A stretch of DNA of 5,917 bases from Planctomycetaceae bacterium UBA4655 (GTDB lineage: Bacteria; Planctomycetota; Planctomycetia; Pirellulales; UBA1268). This document shows, piece by piece, positions 1-5,189 of this stretch. The stretch covers positions 1 to 5,917 of the forward strand of contig DHLZ01000023.1 of assembly GCA_002405515.1 (NCBI GenBank), in the 5' to 3' direction. Every line of letters starts with the position of its first letter. Positions within the stretch are counted from its first letter, which is position 1. The position numbers were made by a program, and so were the translations under genes. The notes beneath the pieces were generated by a model. It saw nothing but the letters and a program-made list of their open reading frames with translations, was not told where the DNA came from and did no database searches.

Positions 1-123
1 GGCCCAGCAGAGCGTGTCGCCCTTCATGTCGGTGATCGTGACCGTCGTATTGTTGAAGCTCGCCATGATGAAGGCGATGCCGGCGCTGACGCTCTTCTTT
101 TTCTGTTTTGCGGCCTTGGCCAT
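1..123 (-). CDS. rpsK: 30S ribosomal protein S11 (N-terminal part; gene runs off the window)
   Basis: S11 is a small-subunit protein of the 30S platform that binds 16S rRNA near the mRNA exit region. Only the first 41 codons are present, from ATG at 123 to the window edge, which falls exactly on a codon boundary. The visible protein has a basic leader (KAAKQKKKS) followed by the conserved S11 start of the fold, IAFIMASFNNTTVTITD at about residues 16-32, and then GDTLCWA. The family is about 120-135 residues long, so about two thirds is missing, including the C-terminal signature. It follows rpsM, as in the alpha operon, after a 103-base gap. No Shine-Dalgarno sequence lies at a usable distance; an AAGG is 14 bases from the ATG. 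The identification is firm because both the N-terminal motif and the gene order agree. Confidence 0.95.
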   Translation of the reverse strand, partial: MAKAAKQKKKSVSAGIAFIMASFNNTTVTITDMKGDTLCWA

Positions 124-226
124 GGGTGGGAATGATGCCTTGGGGTGGGTTTGTTTGCAGTCTGCCCGCGGGCGGGACCTGTGGGCGAAAATACTCAATC
201 TCGTGATCGTGGCTGGCGGGACTCGG

Positions 227-610
227 CTACTTGAGGTCCTTCACGCCCTTCTTTCCGGCGACGGTCTTCTTCGGCCCCTTCCGAGTACGCGCGTTCGTGC
301 GGGTCCGTTGTCCCCGCACGGGAAGGCCACGGCGATGCCGCAGTCCCCGGTAGCAGCCGATGTCCTTGAGCCGGGAGATGTTCTGGGAAACCTGGCGACG
401 CAGCTGTCCTTCGACCACGTAGTCCTTGTCCATGAGGGCAGCAAGGCGGGCGAGTTCGTCCTCGTGCAGCGACCTCGCGACCCCCTCGGGATCGACGCCG
501 GCCTTGTGGCACAGTTCGCGGGCGACCCGCGGACCGACGCCGTAAAGGTACTGGAGCGAGTAGACCGTCTTCTTTTCAGAGGGAATGTCAACGCCGAGGA
601 GTCGGGGCAT
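227..610 (-). CDS. rpsM: 30S ribosomal protein S13
   Basis: S13 sits in the head of the 30S subunit, contacts the P-site tRNA and forms intersubunit bridges with the 50S. The 127-residue protein is complete and of normal family length. It begins MPRLLGVDIP. The helix-two-turn-helix region, with YLYGVGPRVARELC at about 21-34, follows. The protein ends in the highly conserved basic tail: RGLRHRRGLPVRGQRTRTN at 88-106, then ARTRKGPKKTVAGKKG. The start is an ATG at 610 with a weak AAGG eight bases upstream (619-622), and the stop is TAG. It lies 140 bases downstream of rpmJ, separated by a strong stem-loop, and 103 bases upstream of rpsK. This matches the rpmJ-rpsM-rpsK order of the alpha operon. 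In other bacteria S4 represses this operon by binding mRNA near rpsM; whether that happens here is not known. Confidence 0.98.
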   Translation of the reverse strand: MPRLLGVDIPSEKKTVYSLQYLYGVGPRVARELCHKAGVDPEGVARSLHEDELARLAALMDKDYVVEGQLRRQVSQNISRLKDIGCYRGLRHRRGLPVRGQRTRTNARTRKGPKKTVAGKKGVKDLK

Positions 611-698
611 CGTTGTCGCCTTGCTTTCGGATATCCGGTTCTGTCTCGATCACTGCTTCTCTCGGCCTTCGTCCTCGTTCGACGCCGACCTGCCCTGA

Positions 699-741
699 TT
701 TCGGCGGTCGGTCGGGACGCGAGGTCCGACATCCGCCGAAA
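699..741 (-). promoter_or_regulatory. Large stem-loop between rpmJ and rpsM
   Basis: A 9-bp perfect outer stem (TTTCGGCGG at 733-741 with its complement at 699-707 on the minus strand) encloses a second helix. The inner helix pairs 726-730 with 711-715 and 724-725 with 717-718, leaving one bulged base (716) and a 5-base loop (719-723). It begins 9 bases after the rpmJ stop codon and ends about 88 bases before rpsM. No U-tract follows, so a Rho-independent terminator is unlikely. It could be an RNA-processing site, a stabilising 3' end for an rpmJ transcript, or a protein-binding operator for rpsM. Confidence 0.55.
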
Positions 742-750
742 CCGGCACGA

Positions 751-864
751 CTACCCCTGCCGCTGCTTGTGCCGCGGTTCGGAACAGACGATGAACACCA
801 CGCCCCGTCTCCGGACGATCTTGCACTTGTCACACATCCGTCTGACGCTCGCGCGAACCTTCAT
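751..864 (-). CDS. rpmJ: 50S ribosomal protein L36 (short 37-residue gene)
   Basis: L36 is the smallest large-subunit protein; it binds 23S rRNA late in 50S assembly. Reading the minus strand from ATG at 864 gives 37 codons and a TAG stop at 751-753. The start MKVRASVRRMCDKCKIVRRR is a textbook L36 opening and the protein ends SEPRHKQRQG. The zinc-binding residues Cys11, Cys14, Cys27 and His32 are all present, so this is the zinc-binding (C+) form and not the Cys-free paralogue used under zinc starvation. No Shine-Dalgarno sequence precedes the ATG; a perfect hairpin ends 12 bases upstream. The gene is the first of the alpha block, behind its own candidate promoter and 174 bases after the map stop codon. 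In many bacteria infA lies immediately before it; here it does not. Confidence 0.97.
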   Translation of the reverse strand: MKVRASVRRMCDKCKIVRRRGVVFIVCSEPRHKQRQG

Positions 865-876
865 CGAACCATTCGA

Positions 877-895
877 GGGCGACCATACGTCGCCC
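877..895 (-). promoter_or_regulatory. Perfect hairpin in the rpmJ 5' leader
   Basis: The minus strand reads GGGCGAC-GTATG-GTCGCCC: a 7-bp perfect stem, extendable by one G-U pair, with a 5-base loop. It lies between the candidate promoter and the rpmJ ATG, ending 12 bases before the start codon. No U-run follows, so it is not a simple terminator. Its position, close to an ATG that lacks a Shine-Dalgarno sequence, suggests a role in translation initiation or ribosomal-protein autoregulation, but this is inference. Confidence 0.5.
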
Positions 896-931
896 CGCCT
901 TCCAAACATGGGGTGAATCGGAAAGTCGCAA

Positions 932-961
932 AGTATAGAAACGAACGGGGGTCATTCACAA
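932..961 (-). promoter_or_regulatory. Candidate sigma70-type promoter for rpmJ-rpsM-rpsK
   Basis: On the minus strand, TTGTGA (956-961) is followed by an 18-base spacer and TATACT (932-937). These match four and five bases of the TTGACA and TATAAT consensus respectively. A start site would fall near 925, giving a leader of about 60 bases before rpmJ. The AT-rich hexamers stand out in an otherwise GC-rich intergenic region. The location, between the map stop and the first alpha gene, fits a separate promoter for the alpha block. No transcript data support it. Confidence 0.6.
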
Positions 962-1012
962 GGGGGTGGTCTTCCCGGGCCGACAACCGCGGCTTCCCGG
1001 CACGGATCGCCC

Positions 1013-1050
1013 TCTTTCTGTCAGGCTGCATCTTTCTGTCAGGCTGCATC
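1013..1050 (-). repeat. 18-bp tandem duplication across the map stop codon
   Basis: Two identical 18-base copies, GATGCAGCCTGACAGAAA on the minus strand at 1033-1050 and 1015-1032, lie head to tail, with two further matching bases to 1013. Because 18 is a multiple of three, the frame is kept, and the last codons of map with TGA (1039-1041) are repeated with a second in-frame TGA (1021-1023). A replication-slippage duplication is the simplest explanation. Confidence 0.9.
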
Positions 1051-1839
1051 GCCGACGCTTTCCCCGGCGGCAGGGGCGGCCGTGAGCACCACGGGCCCCT
1101 GTTCCGTGATCGCGACGGTGTGCTCGAAATGGGCGCTGAACTTGCCATCCACCGTCGACTGCGTCCAGTGATCCGGCATGGCCCGCACCCTCTTCGAGCC
1201 CATGTTGACCATCGGCTCGACGGCGATCACCAGCCCCGGCTCGAGTTCGAAATCGTGGTGCCTGCGGAAGTGCGGGGTGCAGAAGTTGGGCACTTGGGGA
1301 TCCTCGTGCATCTTCCTGCCGATGCCGTGCCCGACGAAGTTCTCCACCACCGAGAAGCCGTGGTCCCGCACGAACTTCGCCATCTCGGTCGCGACATCGC
1401 TCCAGCGGCTGCGAACGCCCATCAACTCGATCGCGAGCGCCAGCACGCCAGAGGTGCAGTCGAGCAGCTTCCGCACCTCCGGCAAAACGTCGCCGACCGG
1501 ATAAGTCACTGCCGAGTCGCCGCACCACCCCCCGACGCGGCAGCCCGTGTCGACGCTGACGATGTCACCGGCGCGGAGCACCCTCGACCCGGGAATGCCG
1601 TGCACGACCTCGTCGTTCACCGAGATGCAGCAGACGGCCGGAAACGGCGTCTTGCCAGGCACCCCCTTGAAGAGCGGCTCGGCCGAGTGACTCGCGAAGT
1701 AACGCTCGACGGCGACATCGATCTCACCGGTCGTCATCCCTGGATGAACGAGCGACGAGGCGAGCTGATGCGCTCCCCAGACCACGAGACCGGCCCGCCG
1801 CATGGCCACGATTTCACGAGAGGAGCGGAGATTCACCAC
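1039..1839 (-). CDS. map: Type I methionine aminopeptidase
   Basis: This cytosolic dinuclear-metal enzyme removes the initiator Met from nascent proteins after deformylation. From the preferred start the protein has 266 residues. All five metal ligands are visible: Asp97 (SVDTG), Asp108 (CGDSA), His171 (GHGIGRKMHEDP), Glu208 (AVEPM) and Glu239 (FEHTVAI). The first three match the E. coli MetAP numbering (D97, D108, H171), and the opening VNLRSSREIVAMRRAG parallels the family start. For these reasons GTG at 1837-1839 is chosen; a second GTG follows at 1834-1836. The frame also extends upstream to a GTG at 1938 (299 residues), but the added 33 residues are Pro/Arg-rich and unlike the family. 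No clear Shine-Dalgarno sequence precedes either start. The enzyme lacks an N-terminal SH3-binding or zinc-finger extension. The TGA stop lies inside an 18-bp tandem duplication that supplies a second in-frame TGA. The gene follows adk, as in the spc operon. Confidence 0.95.
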   Translation of the reverse strand: MVNLRSSREIVAMRRAGLVVWGAHQLASSLVHPGMTTGEIDVAVERYFASHSAEPLFKGVPGKTPFPAVCCISVNDEVVHGIPGSRVLRAGDIVSVDTGCRVGGWCGDSAVTYPVGDVLPEVRKLLDCTSGVLALAIELMGVRSRWSDVATEMAKFVRDHGFSVVENFVGHGIGRKMHEDPQVPNFCTPHFRRHHDFELEPGLVIAVEPMVNMGSKRVRAMPDHWTQSTVDGKFSAHFEHTVAITEQGPVVLTAAPAAGESVGDAA

Positions 1840-1951
1840 GACGACACGAGCACCGGAAACTTCTGGATTCGGACCAAGATTCGGCCGCCGCCGAGGACAG
1901 GCCCCGGCAGGCCGCAACCGCACTCCAGGAGTATACACCGTGAACCGACGG

Positions 1952-2542
1952 TCAAAGCCGGCTCGACTGCCTGCGTGCCGCCCGGAGTTCGAACCGCCGC
2001 ACGGCCTCCATCACCCTCGCCGTGATGTCATCGGTCCCGCCGAGCCCGTCGATGCTCTCGAGCTTGCCCTGCCGCTGGTAATACTCCAGCAGCGGAGCCG
2101 TCTGAACCTCGAAGCTCTTGATTCGGCGAGCAAAAACGGCCGGGTCGTCGTCATCCCGCTTTCGCATGGTCATCCGGCGGATGAGCTCGTCCCGCGGCAC
2201 GGCCAGTTCGATCACGCCATCCACGGTCATCGCCTGCCGCTCGAGCATGTCGTCGAGGATCTCCGCCTGCGGCAACGTCCGCGGAAAACCGTCGAGCAGA
2301 CATCCCCGCCGGCAGTCGGGCTCCTGCAGCCTCTTTCGCACCATCCCGACGATCAATTCGTCGGGCACGAGCTGCCCGTGATCGACGAACCCCTTCGCCA
2401 GCAATCCCTCCGCGGTTTCCTCGCGGATCGCCTTTCGAAGCATCTCGCCCGTCGACAGGTGCGGCACGGCAAGGTGCTCGACGAGCCGCTGACATTGGGT
2501 GCCTTTCCCCGCGCCCGGCGGCCCGATAAGGATGATCCGCAT
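1952..2542 (-). CDS. adk: Adenylate kinase (short-LID form)
   Basis: Adenylate kinase catalyses ATP + AMP = 2 ADP in the cytosol and maintains the adenylate pool. The 196-residue protein starts with the P-loop MRIILIGPPGAGKGTQ (loop at 7-14). The AMP-binding segment LSTGEMLRKAI is at 29-39 and DGFPRT is at 84-89. The LID-side arginines and acids, RKRDDDDPAVFARR, are at 127-140, followed by TAPLLEYY at 148-155. The roughly 30-residue LID insertion of the long form is absent, and so is any four-Cys zinc site, so this is the short form. Length is normal for that class (about 190). The ATG at 2542 lies only 10 bases after the secY stop and has no recognisable Shine-Dalgarno sequence, which suggests translational coupling to secY. 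The C-terminal tail RAARRQSSRL is poorly conserved. Confidence 0.97.
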   Translation of the reverse strand: MRIILIGPPGAGKGTQCQRLVEHLAVPHLSTGEMLRKAIREETAEGLLAKGFVDHGQLVPDELIVGMVRKRLQEPDCRRGCLLDGFPRTLPQAEILDDMLERQAMTVDGVIELAVPRDELIRRMTMRKRDDDDPAVFARRIKSFEVQTAPLLEYYQRQGKLESIDGLGGTDDITARVMEAVRRFELRAARRQSSRL

Positions 2543-2552
2543 GGATGATCGC

Positions 2553-3914
2553 TCAGGTCTTTTCGAGAAGGCCGCTGTAGTTCCTCATCACGAGATGGCT
2601 GTCGATCTTTTGCACGAGGTCGAAGGCGACGCTCACGGCGATCAACAAGCCGGTGCCGCCGTAGAAGCTCGCAATTTGCGCCGGGATCCCGAGAGCCCCG
2701 GCGACGATCGTCGGGATGATCGCCACGAGCGCGAGGAACGCCGCCCCGACGTACGTGATCCGCTCCATGACCCGCTCCAGATAATCGGCGGTCCGCTTGC
2801 CGGGACGATACCCCGGAATGAAGGCCCCGAAGTTCTTGAGGTTGTCGGCCATGTCCTTGGGATTGAACGTGATGGCGGTCCAGAAGTAGCAGAAGAAGTA
2901 GATCAGCACGACGTAGAGGAGGTTGTAGAAGTACGACTGACCCCGAGTGAACGAATCGTGCAGCGTCGCCAGGAACGAATTGCCCGGATAGGCGCCGGCG
3001 AGGTACTGAAAGAGCATCTGCGGAAAGAGCAGCAGCGAACTGGCGAAGATGATCGGCATGACACCGGCCTGGTTCACCCGGAGCGGCAGGTATTGCCTGG
3101 TGCCGCCATAGACCCGCCGGCCCCGCACGTGCTTGGCGCTCTGCGTCGGAATCCGCCGCTGACCCTGGGTCATGAACACCACCCCCGCGACCACGCCGAC
3201 AAACAGGGCCGCCAGCACGAGCAGCGTCTCGACGCCCATCTTGCCGCCGGCGCCGCCGAGCTCCCAGCTCGTGTCGCTCGTGAGTTGCACAAGCGCGCTC
3301 GGCATCGCCGCGAGGATGCCCGCCATGATGAGCAGGCTGATGCCGTTGCCGATTCCGAACTCGTCGATCTGTTCACCGAGCCACATCAGGAAGATCGTTC
3401 CAGCGGTCATCGTCATCACCGCCACGAACTGCCACACCAGAGGAAGCCGCCCATCGACGAGGAAGCTCGACTGGATGAGCGGCGTCTCACCGACCCTGGT
3501 GGAGGAGAGGAAGGCGACGTAGGCCCAGCTCTGGAGCAGGCAGATCAGCACGGTCGCGTATCGCGTGTATTCATTGATCTTCTTGCGGCCGGCCTCCCCC
3601 TCCTTCTGGAGCCTTTCGAGCGGCGGCCAGACGGTGGCGAGCAGTTGGAAGATGATCGACGCCGAGATGTACGGCATGATCCCCAGGCCGAAGATGGTCG
3701 CTTGGGAGAGCTGGCTGGCCGAAAAGACGGCGACGGTCTTGAGCAGGTCGCTGACGCCCCCCGCCTCCTCGGCGAAGGCGGTCATCGCCTTCGGATCGAC
3801 GATCGGCAACGGGACCTGCCAGCCGACGCGGTAGATGGCGAGCAGCCCGAGGGTGAGCAGGATCTTTTGTCGCAGCTCGGGGATCGTGAAGATGATTCGA
3901 AGTTTTTCGAACAC
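2553..3914 (-). CDS. secY: Protein translocase subunit SecY
   Basis: SecY is the inner-membrane channel of the SecYEG translocon, through which secreted and membrane proteins pass. The 453-residue protein has the expected ten hydrophobic segments, beginning with ILLTLGLLAIYRVGWQVPLP (18-37). Family hallmarks are the plug and TM2 region ending IFGLGIMPYISASIIFQLL (74-92), EFGIGNGISLLIMAGI (185-200), and the cytoplasmic ribosome/SecA-contacting loop GQRRIPTQSAKHVRGRR (251-267). Further hallmarks are VNQAGVMPIIFASSLLLFPQ (280-299) and the second large cytoplasmic loop NPKDMADNLKNFGAFIPGYR (351-370) followed by PGKRTADYLERV. The start is GTG at 3912-3914, supported by AGGAG eight bases upstream. 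It lies 71 bases after rplO, a gap holding a 6-bp hairpin, and 10 bases before adk. Linkage to rplO is the standard spc arrangement. Confidence 0.98.
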   Translation of the reverse strand: MFEKLRIIFTIPELRQKILLTLGLLAIYRVGWQVPLPIVDPKAMTAFAEEAGGVSDLLKTVAVFSASQLSQATIFGLGIMPYISASIIFQLLATVWPPLERLQKEGEAGRKKINEYTRYATVLICLLQSWAYVAFLSSTRVGETPLIQSSFLVDGRLPLVWQFVAVMTMTAGTIFLMWLGEQIDEFGIGNGISLLIMAGILAAMPSALVQLTSDTSWELGGAGGKMGVETLLVLAALFVGVVAGVVFMTQGQRRIPTQSAKHVRGRRVYGGTRQYLPLRVNQAGVMPIIFASSLLLFPQMLFQYLAGAYPGNSFLATLHDSFTRGQSYFYNLLYVVLIYFFCYFWTAITFNPKDMADNLKNFGAFIPGYRPGKRTADYLERVMERITYVGAAFLALVAIIPTIVAGALGIPAQIASFYGGTGLLIAVSVAFDLVQKIDSHLVMRNYSGLLEKT

Positions 3915-3922
3915 GAGCGGGA

Positions 3923-3927
3923 CTCCT
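3923..3927 (-). promoter_or_regulatory. Ribosome binding site deciding the secY GTG start
   Basis: AGGAG on the minus strand lies eight bases before the GTG at 3912-3914. It is the strongest Shine-Dalgarno match in the window and fixes the secY start at a non-ATG codon. Confidence 0.75.
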
Positions 3928-3956
3928 GGATTGGCGGACGGCGGGCAACCGGCACG

Positions 3957-3973
3957 GCCGGCGAGCTGCCGGC
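3957..3973 (-). other. Intercistronic hairpin, rplO-secY
   Basis: GCCGGC is repeated at 3957-3962 and 3968-3973. It is self-complementary, so the copies can pair as a 6-bp stem with a 5-base loop. It lies about 12 bases after the rplO stop and about 30 bases before the secY Shine-Dalgarno sequence. No U-run follows. Confidence 0.35.
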
Positions 3974-3985
3974 TCCGCCGACACC

Positions 3986-4495
3986 CTACCCCCCCGCGGG
4001 CTTCTTACGCGATGCCTTTTTCTTCTGGTTCTTCACGACGGCGGCAGGCCCGGGCAGCTCCACGATGCTCCCACCGGCTGCGACGATCTTTCGCCGTGCC
4101 TGCTCGCTGAAGCGGTGCGCCGACACGGTCAGGGCCTTTCCGATGTCGCCGTTGCCGAGAATCTTCACCTCGTCATAGACGCCCTTGGCGAGCCCCTTCG
4201 CCTTCAGGCTCTCGGGAGTCACAGCCTCGCCGGCGGCGAATGCCGCGTCGATCGCAGCGACGTTCACGCCGATGATCGTACGGGCGAACTGGTTGTGAAA
4301 TCCTCGCTTCGGGATCTGGCGGATGATCGGCATCCGACCACCCTCGAAGATCGCCGGCGAACTCCAGCCGGCGAGCTGCCCCTGTCCCTTGTGGCCCCTG
4401 CCAGAGGTCTTGCCGCGTCCGGATCCGGGGCCGCGACCGACACGCAGCCGCTTGCGGTTCTTGTGGATGCCCTTGTTGACGTCGCTGAGTTTCAT
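3986..4495 (-). CDS. rplO: 50S ribosomal protein L15
   Basis: L15 is a late-assembling large-subunit protein whose long basic N-terminal extension threads into 23S rRNA. The 169-residue product starts MKLSDVNKGIHKNRKRLRVG. It continues with the glycine-rich arm GRGPGSGRGKTSGRGHKGQ (20-38) and the conserved GGRMPIIRQIPKRGF (52-66). The C-terminal globular domain includes KILGNGDIGKALTVSAHRFS (111-130) and the signature end AGGSIVEL (140-147). The family is usually about 145-150 residues; here a lysine-rich tail (VKNQKKKASRKKPAGG, 154-169) extends beyond the domain. The ATG at 4495 has no clear Shine-Dalgarno sequence. It lies 85 bases after rpsE with no rpmD (L30) gene between, unlike the E. 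coli order. The secY gene follows. Confidence 0.98.
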   Translation of the reverse strand: MKLSDVNKGIHKNRKRLRVGRGPGSGRGKTSGRGHKGQGQLAGWSSPAIFEGGRMPIIRQIPKRGFHNQFARTIIGVNVAAIDAAFAAGEAVTPESLKAKGLAKGVYDEVKILGNGDIGKALTVSAHRFSEQARRKIVAAGGSIVELPGPAAVVKNQKKKASRKKPAGG

Positions 4496-4548
4496 GGCTC
4501 GTGTCTTGCGCTGGTGGAGATCGAGAGATCGATACGGGAGATTGATTC

Positions 4549-4566
4549 ACCGCCGATGGCGGCGGT
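4549..4566 (-). other. Intercistronic hairpin, rpsE-rplO
   Basis: The minus strand reads ACCGCCG-CCAT-CGGCGGT, a perfect 7-bp stem with a 4-base loop. It starts 14 bases after the rpsE stop, at the place where rpmD would stand in the E. coli order. No U-tract follows, so readthrough into rplO is expected. Confidence 0.4.
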
Positions 4567-4580
4567 TTCGGTCCGGACGG

Positions 4581-5090
4581 TCAGGAGAGGGAGACCCCTC
4601 GCAATCGCTCCACCTCCGACTTGGTCCGCAGCTGCTTGAGGGCGTCGATCGCGGCCTTGACGAGGTTGACCGGGTTGGTCGAGCCATGGGCCTTCGAGAG
4701 CACGTCCTTGATGCCCGCCCCCTCGCAAACCGCGCGAACGGCAGCGCCGGCGATGATGCCGGTGCCTGGGCTCGCCGGGAGCAGGATGACCTTCGCGGTG
4801 CCGGCGTGGCCCTCGACGCGATGCGGGATGGTGCCGGACTCGACCGGGACCTCGACCAGGTTTTTCATGCCGTCCTTGATCGCCTTCTCGACGGCCGGAG
4901 GGACCTCGTTGGCCTTGGCATACCCCACGCCCACCTTCCCGCGGCCGTTGCCTACCACCACGAGCCCGGCGAAGCTGAAGCGACGGCCGCCCTTCACGAC
5001 GGTGGCACAACGCCGCACCTTTACGACGGTTTCGGTGAATTCACCGGTACGCTGTTCTTTTCCCGGGTCTCTTCCCGATGTCGTCGCCAC
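4581..5090 (-). CDS. rpsE: 30S ribosomal protein S5
   Basis: S5 lies on the 30S body near the decoding centre and mRNA entry and affects translational accuracy; its loop 2 is the site of spectinomycin-resistance mutations in other species. The 169-residue protein has a short, variable N-terminus. The S5 double-stranded-RNA-binding-type domain (about 16-80) contains VVKGGRRFSFAGLVVVGNGR at 31-50 and GKVGVGYAKANEVPPAVEKA at 51-70. The C-terminal domain includes IPHRVEGHAGTAKVILLPAS (88-107) and AVRAVCEGAGIKDVLSKAHG (117-136), then STNPVN. The start is GTG at 5088-5090, backed by GGAG nine bases upstream. It lies 99 bases after rplR and 85 bases before rplO. Loop 2 looks like the ordinary sensitive form, with no deletion in the KGGRR stretch. 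Confidence 0.98.
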   Translation of the reverse strand: MATTSGRDPGKEQRTGEFTETVVKVRRCATVVKGGRRFSFAGLVVVGNGRGKVGVGYAKANEVPPAVEKAIKDGMKNLVEVPVESGTIPHRVEGHAGTAKVILLPASPGTGIIAGAAVRAVCEGAGIKDVLSKAHGSTNPVNLVKAAIDALKQLRTKSEVERLRGVSLS

Positions 5091-5099
5091 GTGTCGTTT

Positions 5100-5103
5100 C
5101 TCC
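5100..5103 (-). promoter_or_regulatory. Ribosome binding site deciding the rpsE GTG start
   Basis: GGAG on the minus strand lies nine bases before the GTG at 5088-5090, supporting that codon as the start of S5. Confidence 0.6.
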
Positions 5104-5106
5104 GAG

Positions 5107-5130
5107 TCGCTGGGGGTGGTTCGCTGGGGG
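5107..5130. repeat. 10-bp direct repeat upstream of rpsE
   Basis: TCGCTGGGGG (plus strand) occurs at 5107-5116 and again at 5121-5130, a 14-base period, in the gap just upstream of the rpsE ribosome binding site. Chance or a short slippage event could explain it; no function is evident. Confidence 0.5.
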
Positions 5131-5162
5131 GTCGATCGATGGATGGTGGTTTCTTTGATGAT

Positions 5163-5178
5163 CGCCGGACGGCCGGCG
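5163..5178 (-). other. Intercistronic hairpin, rplR-rpsE
   Basis: The minus strand reads CGCCGG-CCGT-CCGGCG, a 6-bp stem with a 4-base loop, 11 bases after the rplR stop. It is GC-rich and has no U-run downstream. Confidence 0.35.
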
Positions 5179-5189
5179 TGGGGCCGCCG

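Noticed and set aside
164..173. GCCCGCGGGC palindrome in the rpsM-rpsK gap
   Set aside because: A 10-bp GC palindrome is expected occasionally in DNA of this composition; as an RNA hairpin it leaves only a 4-bp stem with a workable loop.
14..916. Plus-strand reading frame of 300 codons opposite rpsK, rpsM and rpmJ
   Set aside because: Covers three ribosomal genes in antisense with no recognisable protein features.
975..1000. Possible terminator hairpin after map (CCGGG...CCCGG with a bulged inner stem)
   Set aside because: The stem is short and has a 3-base bulge, and the downstream minus-strand sequence (GAAGACCACC) has no U-run, so an intrinsic terminator is not supported.
613..2025. Long plus-strand reading frame of 470 codons opposite map and rpmJ
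   Set aside because: It is antisense to map, rpmJ and part of adk, has low-complexity Arg/Pro/His-rich composition and matches no family; GC-rich codon structure on the minus strand produces such shadows.
2499..4178. Plus-strand reading frame of 559 codons opposite secY
   Set aside because: Antisense to an unmistakable SecY; its charge-rich, repetitive composition is the mirror of hydrophobic codons on the other strand.
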